From: Holophagales bacterium
Lineage (GTDB): Bacteria; Acidobacteriota; Thermoanaerobaculia; Multivoradales; Multivoraceae
Assembly (NCBI GenBank): GCA_009845425.1
Contig: VXZQ01000007.1
Coordinates: 62,001 to 126,000 of the forward strand
DNA: 64,000 nucleotides
Direction: 5' to 3'
The notes beneath the pieces were generated by a model. It searched no databases. It worked only from the letters and a program-made list of their open reading frames with translations, and was not told the origin of the DNA. The position numbers and the translations under genes were made by a program. Shown piece after piece: positions 8,223-17,031 of this stretch. How positions within the stretch are numbered: the first letter of the stretch is position 1; each line of letters begins with the position of its first letter.

Positions 8223-8477
8223 TCAGTCGACGCCGTAGCGACGGTCGAGACGGTCCATCATCGCCGCGTAGACGAGGATCAGGACGATGAAGACGTAGAT
8301 CGACCCCTGGTGCGCGAACCAGAACCCGAGCGGAAAGCCACCGATTCGGGTGCCATTCAGCGGCTCGACCAGGAAGATGCCGAGGACGTAGGAACAGACG
8401 AACCACACGGCGAGCAGGATCGCCATCAACCGCAGATTCGCCCGCCAGTAGCCGGAAGGGTCTGGTTGTTCGCTCAA
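8223..8477 (-). CDS. DUF4212 small membrane subunit of the symporter
   Basis: This 84-residue protein has two hydrophobic helices (LMAILLAVWFVCSYVLGIF and GSIYVFIVLILVYAAMM) around a short GGFPLGFWFAHQGS loop, the pattern of DUF4212 proteins that accompany SSSF symporters. The best start is a TTG at 8475-8477, which gives the usual family length; a longer frame reaching 8591 would overlap the divergent acyltransferase gene. It is followed by the symporter gene on the same strand, so the two probably form one operon and one complex. Confidence 0.8.
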   Translation of the reverse strand: MSEQPDPSGYWRANLRLMAILLAVWFVCSYVLGIFLVEPLNGTRIGGFPLGFWFAHQGSIYVFIVLILVYAAMMDRLDRRYGVD

Positions 8478-8521
8478 GAGCCGGCATAGTACACCGTCCC
8501 CATCTACACTCTGTACCCCAC

Positions 8522-9427
8522 ATGACCGATCGCACGACCGGGGCCTTTCTCCATGCCGTTTCCTGGCTGATCCGCCTGCTGCCGGCGGCATTGTTCGGGC
8601 CTGCCTCGGGCCTGCTGGCGCATCTTCGGGGAGTGACGCCGCGGGACGTCCGGCTGATGCGGAGGAACCTGGCGGTCGTGCTGGGGCTGCCTCCGGGGTC
8701 GCCGGAGGCGCGCGATCTGGAATGGCGCTGCGTCCGGCACCAGATCGTCGCGGCGCTCGAGACGGTGCGGATCAGCTTCGACCGGAAGCGGCTCGATGTC
8801 ACGGCGATGGAAGGCTTCGACGAGCTGCGGCAACTGATGGCCGAAGTCGAGGGTCATGGCCGCGGTCAGATCCTGGTCACCGGCCATCTGGGCGCCTGGG
8901 AACTGCTGGCCCAGAGCACCGTCCGCGCCTCCTCGTCCCCGGTCTGCGCGGTGGCCAAGCCATCGCGCGCCAGGGCGGCGTCCGCGTTCGTGGAGCGGAT
9001 GCGCGCCCGGGCCGGAGTCCGGGTGATCTGGAGCGGCCGGACCTCCCTCCTGCGGGACATGCTGAGCTGTCTCAGGCGGCGGGAGACCCTGATCATGGTC
9101 GTCGACCAGCGGCCGGACCAGCGGCGCGGGCCGGAGGTCGACTTCCTGGGCCGCCGCACCGAGTTCGTCGGCGGCCCCGCGGCGCTGGCGGCCAAGCGCG
9201 ACTGCCCGCTGATCGCCGCCTTCTGCATGCGCGAAGGACCCTTCAGCTACCGCCTGGAGAGCGAGATGTTGCGCCGGCCCGGCGGCTCGCGGGATCCGGT
9301 GGAGCTGTCGCAGCGGATTGCCTCGGCGATCGAACGAAGGGTACGGGCGCAGCCGGAGCAGTGGATGTGGAACTACCGGCGCTGGAACTACGATCCGGAG
9401 GAACTGGCCGAGGTCGGCCTGGGATAG
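8522..9427 (+). CDS. Lipid A biosynthesis-type acyltransferase (LpxL/HtrB family)
   Basis: This 301-residue protein has an N-terminal membrane-associated helix and the catalytic H-x4-E motif in TGHLGAWELLA. The substrate-side motifs VDQRPD and a C-terminal QWMWNYRRWNY are also typical of LpxL/HtrB late acyltransferases. These enzymes transfer a secondary fatty acyl chain onto lipid A at the inner face of the cytoplasmic membrane. Its presence supports a Gram-negative envelope. It starts 44 bases from the divergent DUF4212 gene and is followed after 20 bases by a sulfatase. Acylation of a lipid other than lipid A cannot be excluded. Confidence 0.82.
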   Translation: MTDRTTGAFLHAVSWLIRLLPAALFGPASGLLAHLRGVTPRDVRLMRRNLAVVLGLPPGSPEARDLEWRCVRHQIVAALETVRISFDRKRLDVTAMEGFDELRQLMAEVEGHGRGQILVTGHLGAWELLAQSTVRASSSPVCAVAKPSRARAASAFVERMRARAGVRVIWSGRTSLLRDMLSCLRRRETLIMVVDQRPDQRRGPEVDFLGRRTEFVGGPAALAAKRDCPLIAAFCMREGPFSYRLESEMLRRPGGSRDPVELSQRIASAIERRVRAQPEQWMWNYRRWNYDPEELAEVGLG

Positions 9428-9447
9428 ATCCGGTCAAGGGAACTGGG

Positions 9448-11058
9448 ATGAAGGGGAACACGATGACGACGAACCGACGAAGACGGGGACCTGCCAGACG
9501 TCCTCGAGCGAACCTGGCGCCTCGAGCGAGTCTGGGCCTCGGAGCGGTTCTGCTCGCGGCGTGCGGAGCGGTCCTGCCGGCAACGGGGCCCGCGCTGGCG
9601 GCCGAGCGGCCGAACATCGTCTTCATCCTGATCGACGACCAGCGCTTCGACGCCGCGTCCGCGCTCGGCCACGCCTTCCTCGAGACGCCTCACCTCGACC
9701 GCCTGATCGAACGCGGCGTGCTGTTCGAGAACGCGTTCGTGACGACGTCGTTGTGTTCACCGAGCCGCGCCTCGATCCTCACCGGCCAGTACGCCCACCG
9801 GCACGGCGTGCTGGACAACCGCACCCGGCTCGATCCGGAGACGCCGACGTTCCCGCAGGAACTCCAGCGCGCCGGCTACCGGACCGCCTTCGTCGGCAAG
9901 TGGCACATGGGCGGCACGTCGGACGAGCCCCGGCCCGGATTCGATCGCTGGGTCTCGTTCCCGGGCCAGGGCCTCTACTACAACCAGACCTTCAACGTCG
10001 ACGGCAGACGGGTGCCGCGGCAGGGCTACACGACGGACCTGATCACGGACTACGCGCTGGACTTCCTGGCGGCTCGGGCGGGATCCGAAGAGCCCTTCCT
10101 GCTCTACGTTTCGCACAAGGCCGTGCATGCGTCGTTCCGGCCGGCGGAACGCCATCTCGGCAGCTATGCCGGGCAGCGGTATCCACCGCCGGTGACGATG
10201 CCGAACCGGCACGAGAACTACGAGGGCAAGCCGAATTGGGTCGAGGCGCAGCGGCGGAGCTGGCACGGCGTGGACGGGTTGTACGACAACTCGGTCGACT
10301 TCCAGCAGTTCGCCGTGGACTACGCGGAGACGATGCGCGGCGTGGACGACAGCGTGGGCCGGATCGTCGGAGCGCTGGAGGAGCGGGGCCTGCTGGAAGA
10401 AACCCTGCTCGTCTTCACGTCGGACAACGGCTTCCAGTTCGGCGAACACGGTCTGATCGACAAGCGGACGATGTACGAGGCGTCGATCCGGGTGCCGCTG
10501 GTGGTGATGGCGCCGTGGCTCGGCGGCGGCGCCGGGGGCCTCAGGCGCTCCGAGATGATCGTCAACCTCGACTTCGCCCCCACCTTCCTCGAGGCCGCGG
10601 GGCTGGAGGTCCCTGGAACGGTTCAGGGTCGGTCCTTCTTCGGCCTGCTCGAGGCCGGTCCCGGCGCCGAGCGGCCGCCGTGGCGGGACGCGTTCCTCTA
10701 CGAGTACTTCTGGGAACGGGCCTTTCCCCAGACGCCGACGGTGCTGGGCGTGCGCACCGACCGCTACAAGTTCATGCGCTTCCACGGCGTGTGGGATCGC
10801 TACGAGCTCTACGACGTGCAGGCTGACCCGGAGGAGCGGCGCAACCTCCTGGGTGGCTTCATCACCCGTCACGGCGCCGGCAACGTCGAAACCCGGCTTC
10901 GGGTGGCTGCCGCTTCCGCCTCCCGGAATCCTCGCGACGACTGGGCACGCGAGGTGCTGGAACTCAAGGCGCTCTTCGACCGGCTGTCTGGGCGGCTCGA
11001 CGAACTCCTGGACGAAACCGGGGCTTTGCGTGAGCCGAGCTGGCTGCCGTCCCGCTAG
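9448..11058 (+). CDS. Secreted formylglycine-dependent sulfatase
   Basis: This 536-residue protein has a long signal peptide, arginine-rich at its start and ending around GPALAAERP. The sulfatase core begins NIVFILIDDQRFDA with metal-binding Asp residues. The modification motif CSPSRASILTG places the formylglycine precursor at Cys103, and VGKWHMG and SDNGFQFGEHG complete the active-site set. Such enzymes cleave sulfate esters from polysaccharides or glycolipids. The ATG at 9463 has a better-spaced AAGGGG site and could be the true start. The partner maturase is not in this window. Confidence 0.88.
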   Translation: MKGNTMTTNRRRRGPARRPRANLAPRASLGLGAVLLAACGAVLPATGPALAAERPNIVFILIDDQRFDAASALGHAFLETPHLDRLIERGVLFENAFVTTSLCSPSRASILTGQYAHRHGVLDNRTRLDPETPTFPQELQRAGYRTAFVGKWHMGGTSDEPRPGFDRWVSFPGQGLYYNQTFNVDGRRVPRQGYTTDLITDYALDFLAARAGSEEPFLLYVSHKAVHASFRPAERHLGSYAGQRYPPPVTMPNRHENYEGKPNWVEAQRRSWHGVDGLYDNSVDFQQFAVDYAETMRGVDDSVGRIVGALEERGLLEETLLVFTSDNGFQFGEHGLIDKRTMYEASIRVPLVVMAPWLGGGAGGLRRSEMIVNLDFAPTFLEAAGLEVPGTVQGRSFFGLLEAGPGAERPPWRDAFLYEYFWERAFPQTPTVLGVRTDRYKFMRFHGVWDRYELYDVQADPEERRNLLGGFITRHGAGNVETRLRVAAASASRNPRDDWAREVLELKALFDRLSGRLDELLDETGALREPSWLPSR

Positions 11059-11064
11059 CGCTTC

Positions 11065-12024
11065 CTAGAGCTTGCGCAGCCGGATCCGCCGCACGGCGTG
11101 GTCGGGCGCCTTCTCCAGGATCAGGTCCGCGCGCTCGCGGGTCGGCATGATGTTCTGGACCAGGTTCGGTTCATTGATCGTCTTCCAGATGCCCCGGGCG
11201 GTGTCGATCGCGTCCTTCTCGCTCAGGCTGGCATAGCGGTGGAAGTAGGCGTCCGGATCCCGGAACGCGGTGTCTCGGAAGGTCAGGAACCGCTCGACGT
11301 ACCAGCGCTCGATGACCTCCGTCTCGGCGTCGACGTAGATCGAGAAGTCGAAGAGGTCGGAGAGCATGAGCCGACTGTTTCGCGACGGCGACTGCGAGCG
11401 CGCCTGCAGGACGTTGAGGCCCTCGAGAATCAGGATGTCGGGCTGATCGACGACCTCGGTGACACCGGGCAGGATGTCGTACGAATGGTGGGAGTACACC
11501 GGATGCGCAACCTTTCGTTCACCCGACTTGACCTGGAGCACGAAGTTCACGAGCGTGCGCAGGTCGAAGCTCTCCGGGAAGCCCTTGCGCTCCATCAGGT
11601 CGCGCTCTTCCAGGACCGCGTTGGGATGGAGGAAACCGTCGGTCGTCACCAGGTCGACCTGGGGGTGGTTTGGCCAGCGGGCGAGCAGCTCGCGGAGAAT
11701 CCGGCCGGTCGTGCTCTTGCCCACCGCGACGCTGCCGCCGATCCCGATGATGTAGGGCACCTTGGCCGTCAGACCTCCCAGGAACGTGCTGCTGGCCCGG
11801 TAGAGATCCTGGGTGGCGCCGACGTAGAGGTTGAGCAGCCTGGACATCGGCAGGTAGATCTGCGCGACCTCTTCGAGCGAAACCTGCTCGTTGATGCCGC
11901 GCAGCCGCTCCAGTTCCTTCTCGGAGAGCGGCAGGGGCGTCTCGGCCCGCAGCCGTCCCCACGCCTTCTCGTCGAAAGGGACGTAGATCGAATCGGTGAG
12001 GCTGTCGACCCTGTGGTTGGTCAA
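11065..12024 (-). CDS. coaA: Pantothenate kinase type I
   Basis: The 319-residue product matches the E. coli CoaA pattern along its length: [20 protein letters not shown], Walker [11 protein letters not shown] (residues 96-105), [18 protein letters not shown], and [13 protein letters not shown]. It phosphorylates pantothenate, the first committed and regulated step of coenzyme A synthesis, in the cytoplasm. The proposed start is a TTG at 12022-12024 behind a GGGGG run, which gives the family length. The frame is open to a GTG at 12090, but that would overlap the peroxiredoxin gene and add residues absent from the family. Confidence 0.93.
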   Translation of the reverse strand: MTNHRVDSLTDSIYVPFDEKAWGRLRAETPLPLSEKELERLRGINEQVSLEEVAQIYLPMSRLLNLYVGATQDLYRASSTFLGGLTAKVPYIIGIGGSVAVGKSTTGRILRELLARWPNHPQVDLVTTDGFLHPNAVLEERDLMERKGFPESFDLRTLVNFVLQVKSGERKVAHPVYSHHSYDILPGVTEVVDQPDILILEGLNVLQARSQSPSRNSRLMLSDLFDFSIYVDAETEVIERWYVERFLTFRDTAFRDPDAYFHRYASLSEKDAIDTARGIWKTINEPNLVQNIMPTRERADLILEKAPDHAVRRIRLRKL

Positions 12025-12055
12025 GAGACCCCCAGGCTGAGGACTGCCGGGTGAT

Positions 12056-12541
12056 TCAGCCGAGCTGTTCGAGGACTGCGTCGGCACCACTGACGCCGAC
12101 TTCGCCCGCCGGCTCGACGCCGAGGTAGGTCAACACGCCGTCGTCGACGATCGCGGCGTAGCGTCGCGAGCGGGTGCCCATGCCGAAACGCGAAGCGTCG
12201 AGTTCGAGCCCGACCTTCGACGTGAACTCGCCGTTGCCGTCGGACAGCAGGACGATGTCGTCGGGAATGCTCCGCGCCTTGCGCCACTCGTTGATGACGA
12301 AGACGTCGTTGACGGCGAGGCAGGCCACGGTGTCGACGTTGCCCGACTTGATCGCCTCGATGTTCTCGATGAACCCCGGCATGTGGACCTCCGAGCAGGT
12401 CGGGGTCATCGCGCCCGGCACGGCGAAGAGGACGACCTTCTTGCCTTCGAACAACTCGCGGGTCGAGATGTCGACGATGCCGTCCGGGGTCATCTGCTTG
12501 AAACTGGCGTCCGGGATCGCGTCCCCGGTCTTGATGCTCAT
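12056..12541 (-). CDS. Peroxiredoxin (Prx5/AhpE-like thiol peroxidase)
   Basis: This 161-residue protein has the Prx5-type active site [16 protein letters not shown], with the peroxidatic Cys after PT and the Thr and Arg partners expected in the fold. It reduces hydrogen peroxide and organic peroxides using a thiol donor in the cytoplasm. The ATG at 12539-12541 follows an AGGGAG site; the frame extends further upstream without family similarity. It is upstream of coaA on the same strand, with a 31-base gap, and divergent from the importer genes. Confidence 0.88.
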   Translation of the reverse strand: MSIKTGDAIPDASFKQMTPDGIVDISTRELFEGKKVVLFAVPGAMTPTCSEVHMPGFIENIEAIKSGNVDTVACLAVNDVFVINEWRKARSIPDDIVLLSDGNGEFTSKVGLELDASRFGMGTRSRRYAAIVDDGVLTYLGVEPAGEVGVSGADAVLEQLG

Positions 12542-12600
12542 CGAAGTTTGCTCCCTGGCTTTCTTTGTCCTGAGGGGGCGGCAGTATAGCTTCGATCCCG

Positions 12601-13662
12601 ATGCTCGGGCCGACCCCAACGATCGGTGCCAAGACGGCGCTCAGCCTGGCGTTCGTTGCGGCGATCGCGGTCTTCGCCTGCGGCCGCGCTCCCGGTGGGA
12701 GCGTCGAGGGCGCTGGCGGCGCGCCTCTCGACCTGGAGGGCGACCATGAGCACTACCTCCGGAGCGTGGAAGGCGCCCGGCTCGAACTCGTCGAACCGGG
12801 CACGGACGGCGCCTGGCGCGAGATCAGGGGCGCCGGCAGGGTGGTCCGGTTGGCGGTGCCGCCCGAGCGCATCGCCTCTCGAACGCTGGCGACCGACGAG
12901 ATCCTGCTTGAGATCGCCGAACCGGAGCGGATCGTGCTGCTATCGCCCTTCGCCAGCGACCCGCAGTTCAGCGCCAGCGCCGACAAGGCAAAGCGCCTGG
13001 GACGGGTCGGCGGTTTCAGCACGGAGGAGATCCTGGCGGCTTCGCCCGACCTGGTGTTCGCGGCGGGCTTCAACACCCAGGAGACGCTGGCTCAGTTGGA
13101 GGCGGCCGGTGTGCCCGTTGTCGTCCTGCTCAATCACGAGGATCTTGCGGCGATCGAGCGGAACATCCGGACCGTCGGTTTCGCGACCGGTCGGGACCGC
13201 GAGGCGGAACGGCTCATCGAGTCGATGTGGCTGCGTCTGGATGAGGCGCGTGTGCGGGCCGGTTCGAAGGCAGAGGATCTCCGCGTCGTCCACTGGAGCG
13301 GCGGCGTGGTGCTGGGCAGTCGGACCGTGTTCGACGATGCGCTCCGCTACCTGGGCGCCGTGAACCTGGCGGCGGAGAACGGTCTTGAAGGATGGCCGCG
13401 GATCAGTGCCGAGCAGGTCGTCATCTGGGACCCGGACGTCATCTTCACGGATTCCTATGCGGCCGGCGATGTCGCGCCGGGCGCGTTGGACGGCACGCGC
13501 GCCGCCAGGCTCGGCAACCTGGAGTCGCTCGATGGGCGGGACATGGCGGCCATCTCGCACCATGTCGCGGGTATGGTCGAACGGCTCGCCGACGCGCTCG
13601 TGCGCGCCTCCGAACGGATCGAAACCGCGGGCCGCCAGAACCCGGTCACCGCAACGGAATGA
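12601..13662 (+). CDS. Metal-chelate ABC importer binding lipoprotein (BtuF/FecB type)
   Basis: The 353-residue product opens with a lipoprotein signal, FVAAIAVFACGRAP, whose lipobox Cys is near residue 27. The body has the two-lobed periplasmic binding fold of the BtuF/FepB class: PPERIASRTLATDEILLEI, a helix with FSTEEILAASPDLVFAAG, and a C-terminal lobe around YLGAVNLAAENGLEGWPRIS. It should capture a corrinoid, haem or ferric chelate and pass it to the permease. The last four bases overlap the permease start (ATGA). No cobalamin or other riboswitch fits in the 59-base gap upstream. Confidence 0.85.
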   Translation: MLGPTPTIGAKTALSLAFVAAIAVFACGRAPGGSVEGAGGAPLDLEGDHEHYLRSVEGARLELVEPGTDGAWREIRGAGRVVRLAVPPERIASRTLATDEILLEIAEPERIVLLSPFASDPQFSASADKAKRLGRVGGFSTEEILAASPDLVFAAGFNTQETLAQLEAAGVPVVVLLNHEDLAAIERNIRTVGFATGRDREAERLIESMWLRLDEARVRAGSKAEDLRVVHWSGGVVLGSRTVFDDALRYLGAVNLAAENGLEGWPRISAEQVVIWDPDVIFTDSYAAGDVAPGALDGTRAARLGNLESLDGRDMAAISHHVAGMVERLADALVRASERIETAGRQNPVTATE

Positions 13663-14717
13663 GGGTCGCGTTCGGCGGCTACCGGGCTGGCTTCTGGTGG
13701 TACATGGCCGCCGGCCTGGCGCTGCTGCTGACTTTCGCCGGGATCGGTTTGTTCCGCGGATCGGTTCCGCTGGATGGACGCGACGTGCTGGCCGTGCTGG
13801 CGCGGCATCTTCTGCCCGGCGAGCACGACCCCGCGGACCCGAGAGTGGACGCGATCGTCTGGTCGCTCCGTGCGCCGAGGGTAGTGGTGGCGGCGATGGT
13901 CGGCGGCTGTCTGGCCCTGGCCGGCGCCCAGATGCAGGGCCTGTTCCGCAACCCGCTGGCGTCGCCGGGGATCGTCGGCACCAGCACCGGCGCCGCGACC
14001 GGCGCCGTTTTCGCCCTGACTTTCGGACTGGCCGGCGGCTTCCTGCTCGCCGCACCGCTGTTCGCGGTGGCCGGTGCCATCCTGTCCCTTCTGATCGTGA
14101 CCCGGATCGCCACTCGCGACGGCTACACGCCGGTCACCACGCTGCTGCTTGCCGGCGTCGCGCTGAACGCGCTGCTCGCCGCCGTCAACTCCTGGCTCAT
14201 CGCTCGCTCCTGGGAGCAGTACGAGGCGGCGCGAAGGATCGCCTACTGGATGATGGGCGGCGTTACCGACCGCGGCTGGGTCCACGCCGGGATGCTGTTG
14301 CCGGGAATGGTCGTCGGCTGCGCGATCGCGGTCTGGTTCGCGCGCGACCTGGACCTGCTGCTCGAGGGCGAGGAGGTGGCCGCCTCGCTCGGCGTCGACA
14401 TCGAGCGGGCGAAACGGGCCGTGCTCTGGAGCGCGGCCATCCTCACCGGCAGCGCGGTCGCGGTGAGCGGTGTCGTCGGCTTCGTCGGGCTCGTCGTGCC
14501 GCACCTCGTGCGCCTGCTGCTGGGGCCGGTCCATCGGCGGTTGCTGCCGGCCGCGTTCCTGACCGGCGCCTGGTTCGTGGTCGGCGCCGATCTCCTGGCC
14601 CGCACCGTGGCGGCCCCCCAGGAGGTCTTCCTGGGCGTCGTGACGGCGTTCGTCGGCGCTCCGTTCTTCCTGTTCCTGCTGGTGCGCCACGAAGGCGAAG
14701 TGGCGGTGTCCCGATGA
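13659..14717 (+). CDS. Metal-chelate ABC importer permease (BtuC/FecCD family)
   Basis: This 352-residue inner-membrane protein has about nine to ten hydrophobic segments. FecCD landmarks are RAPRVVVAAMVGGCLALAGA and QGLFRNPLASPGIVGTSTGA in the first half, the coupling-helix region EEVAASLGVDIERAK, and SGVVGFVGLVVPHLVR near the C-terminus. It forms the translocation channel for the ligand delivered by the upstream lipoprotein. Both ends overlap their neighbours by four bases, showing a tightly coupled three-gene operon. Confidence 0.92.
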   Translation: MRVAFGGYRAGFWWYMAAGLALLLTFAGIGLFRGSVPLDGRDVLAVLARHLLPGEHDPADPRVDAIVWSLRAPRVVVAAMVGGCLALAGAQMQGLFRNPLASPGIVGTSTGAATGAVFALTFGLAGGFLLAAPLFAVAGAILSLLIVTRIATRDGYTPVTTLLLAGVALNALLAAVNSWLIARSWEQYEAARRIAYWMMGGVTDRGWVHAGMLLPGMVVGCAIAVWFARDLDLLLEGEEVAASLGVDIERAKRAVLWSAAILTGSAVAVSGVVGFVGLVVPHLVRLLLGPVHRRLLPAAFLTGAWFVVGADLLARTVAAPQEVFLGVVTAFVGAPFFLFLLVRHEGEVAVSR

Positions 14718-15514
14718 CGGCGGCGTCGGCCGTGACCGTCGCGCCTCGGCTCGAGCTTGTGGGCGGCGGCGTCGAGCGGCGGGGACGGTGGCTCCTGCGT
14801 GGTGTCGATCTCGTCATCGAGCCGGCCACGCTGATTTCGGTGGTGGGCCCGAACGGCGCCGGCAAGTCGACCCTGCTGCGGCTCCTGAGCGGCGCGTGGC
14901 GGTTGACCGAAGGCCGGGCGCTGCTGGGCGGCTTCGACCTGGCGGCCCTGCCGCGGCGTCAGGCGGCCAGACGGGTGGCCTACGTGCCGCAGACGGTGCG
15001 CCCGACCTTCGAGTTCACGGTGAGGGAGTTCGTCACCCTCGGCCGCTACCCGCACGAGAGCCGCCTGTTCGGCACCCGTTCCGCCGACCGCGAGTGGATC
15101 GACCGCTGCCTGGAAGACACGGACGTGCTGGCGCTCGCCGAACGACGGGTGACGACGCTGTCGGGAGGCGAGTTGCAGCGCGTGCTGATGGCGCGCTGTC
15201 TGGCCACCGAGGCGGAGGTCCTGCTGCTCGACGAACCGACCTCCAACCTCGACCTCGCCCACGGTCTCGACCTCCTGGGGCTGGCGCGGAACCTCGCCTG
15301 TGAAGGTCGCTCGGTCGTCCTGGTCCTCCACGACCTCAACGCCGCCGCGCGTTTCGCTGACCGGGTGGCCGTGCTCGACGCGGGCGCCCTGGTCGCCGAG
15401 GGACCCCCGGCGGAGGTCCTCAGTCCGGATCTGCTACGCCGGGTGTTCCGCGTCCTCGCCGTGCCCCTGGCCGGATCCGCGGCGCCGGTGTTCGACTTCG
15501 AACCGCTGCCCTAG
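14714..15514 (+). CDS. Metal-chelate ABC importer ATPase (BtuD/FecE type)
   Basis: This 266-residue ATPase has Walker A GPNGAGKST, the Q-loop in VAYVPQTVRPTF, the signature LSGGELQRVLMAR, Walker B VLLLDEPTSNLD and the switch His in LVLHDLNAAAR. It powers import by the preceding permease. The ATG at 14714 overlaps the permease stop. With no TonB-dependent receptor, cobamide or haem enzyme gene next to the operon, the ligand remains open among cobalamin, haem and siderophores. Confidence 0.92.
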   Translation: MTAASAVTVAPRLELVGGGVERRGRWLLRGVDLVIEPATLISVVGPNGAGKSTLLRLLSGAWRLTEGRALLGGFDLAALPRRQAARRVAYVPQTVRPTFEFTVREFVTLGRYPHESRLFGTRSADREWIDRCLEDTDVLALAERRVTTLSGGELQRVLMARCLATEAEVLLLDEPTSNLDLAHGLDLLGLARNLACEGRSVVLVLHDLNAAARFADRVAVLDAGALVAEGPPAEVLSPDLLRRVFRVLAVPLAGSAAPVFDFEPLP

Positions 15515-15523
15515 GAGCCTGCT

Positions 15524-15979
15524 CTAGAGCCGCACAAGGTAGCTCTGCCGGCCCTCCAGCACCCGTTCGCCCCGCTGGTTATCGATCTCGCTCTCCAGCA
15601 CGATCACGCCGGTCGTCCGCTGGCGCTTCAGCTCCGCGATGCGCAGCATCGGGTACAGGGTGTCGTCCGGGTACACCGGCTTCAGGAAGCGGCATGACTG
15701 GTCGATGTACCCGATCATGGCGCGGCCGACCACGTCGGCGAACGTGCCTGCGCCGGCGGCGCTGTAGCAGAGGACCTGGAGGCCATGGGCGAGCATGCCG
15801 GCGTGGCCGAGCGACTTGCAGTACTCCACGTCGTAGTGGATCGGGTGGTTATCGCCCGAGATCGCCTGGAAAGCGGCGAAGTGGGCTTCGGTCACGGTGC
15901 GGCTGGGTAGCGGGAAGGTCTCTCCCACGCGTAGCTCGTCGAACGGCCTGACCGGGACCAGGCCGCGTTCGCTACCCAC
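15524..15979 (-). CDS. MaoC-like hot-dog dehydratase
   Basis: This 151-residue protein contains the hydratase 2 motif SGDNHPIHYDVEYCKSLGHAG, in which the Asp and His form the catalytic pair of (R)-specific enoyl-CoA hydratases. The fold is a single hot-dog domain, so it would act as a dimer on an acyl-thioester. The GTG start (15977-15979) overlaps the last eight bases of the threonine aldolase gene, implying co-transcription. Its actual acyl substrate is not recognisable. Confidence 0.78.
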   Translation of the reverse strand: MGSERGLVPVRPFDELRVGETFPLPSRTVTEAHFAAFQAISGDNHPIHYDVEYCKSLGHAGMLAHGLQVLCYSAAGAGTFADVVGRAMIGYIDQSCRFLKPVYPDDTLYPMLRIAELKRQRTTGVIVLESEIDNQRGERVLEGRQSYLVRL

Positions 15980-17006
15980 CGAACACCCGGACCAGCGCTT
16001 CGGCCGCCTGCGCCGTCTCCTCAGGGCTCACGTCGCGGTGGGTGACCAGACGGATGTGGACCGGGCTAACGTCCAGGCACAGCACGTTCTCCTTCCGGAG
16101 CGCGTCGACGCACTCCGAGGCGCTGCGGCCCGTGCCCTCGACCGAGAAGATGAGGATGTTCGTCCTCTGTTCGGCGATCAGTGCGACGCCGGGAAGGTCG
16201 TTGAGGGTGTCCGCGAGCAGGCGGGCGTTCTCGTGATCCTGGACCAGCAGCGGCGGGCTCTCGTCGAGGGCGACCTCGGCGGCGGCGGCGAGCACGCCGA
16301 CCTGCCGCATCTGGCCGCCGCACATCTGGCGGTAACGCCGGACGTTGCGGATGAAGTCGCGGGAGCCGACGACGATGGAACCGACGGGCGCGCCCAGGCC
16401 CTTCGAGAAGCAGAAGGAGAGCGAGTCGACGGGTCCCGCGGCCTCGGCCGGCGTGCAGCCAAGCGCGGTCGCGGCGTTGAAGAGGCGCGCGCCGTCGAGG
16501 TGGACGCGCAGACCGCGGCGGTGCGCAAGGTCGCAGAGCGCTCGCGTGCGCTCCGGTTCGTAGACGGTCCCGCCGGCGTGGTTGCAACTGTTCTCCAGGC
16601 AGAGGAGCCGGGTCGGAGCCGCGGTCGGGTGGTCGGGCTGAATGGCCGCCTCGACCTGTTCCGGCGCCAGGATGCCGTCGACCTCCGCCGTCACCGCACG
16701 CGGCAGGAGTCCGCCGATGCCGGTGATCCCGTTGTTCTCGTGGTTGATGATGTGCGCGTTCGACTCCAGCAACACCTCGCTGCCGCGGGGCAATTCGTGC
16801 CCGAGCAGACACGAGAGATTGCCCTGCGTGCCGGACGGGACGAAGAGGGCCGCCTCCCGTCCGAGCATGTCCGCCACGCGTTCCTGGAGGCGGTTGACCG
16901 TCGGGTCTTCATGGAAGACGTCATCGCCGACTTCCGCCGCGGCCATCGCCTTGCGCATGGCGGGGGATGGCCGGGTCATCGTGTCGGAGCGAAGTTCCAC
17001 CGGCAT
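15972..17006 (-). CDS. ltaE: Low-specificity L-threonine aldolase
   Basis: The 344-residue product is a fold-type I PLP enzyme. The N-terminal ELRSDTMTRPSPAMRKAMA is the aldolase hallmark, the PLP lysine is in SFCFSKGLGAPVGS, and the aspartate that binds the pyridine nitrogen is in RVHLDGARLFNAA. It splits threonine or allo-threonine to glycine and acetaldehyde. The ATG at 17004-17006 faces the divergent phosphatase gene across only 25 bases, so the two promoters must overlap the opposing coding ends. Confidence 0.9.
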   Translation of the reverse strand: MPVELRSDTMTRPSPAMRKAMAAAEVGDDVFHEDPTVNRLQERVADMLGREAALFVPSGTQGNLSCLLGHELPRGSEVLLESNAHIINHENNGITGIGGLLPRAVTAEVDGILAPEQVEAAIQPDHPTAAPTRLLCLENSCNHAGGTVYEPERTRALCDLAHRRGLRVHLDGARLFNAATALGCTPAEAAGPVDSLSFCFSKGLGAPVGSIVVGSRDFIRNVRRYRQMCGGQMRQVGVLAAAAEVALDESPPLLVQDHENARLLADTLNDLPGVALIAEQRTNILIFSVEGTGRSASECVDALRKENVLCLDVSPVHIRLVTHRDVSPEETAQAAEALVRVFGG

Positions 17007-17031
17007 GGCGAGGGATCATACTTGGGCGCGA

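Noticed and set aside
12542..12600. Cobalamin riboswitch upstream of the importer
   Set aside because: The 59-base gap is too short and has no B12-box-like sequence.
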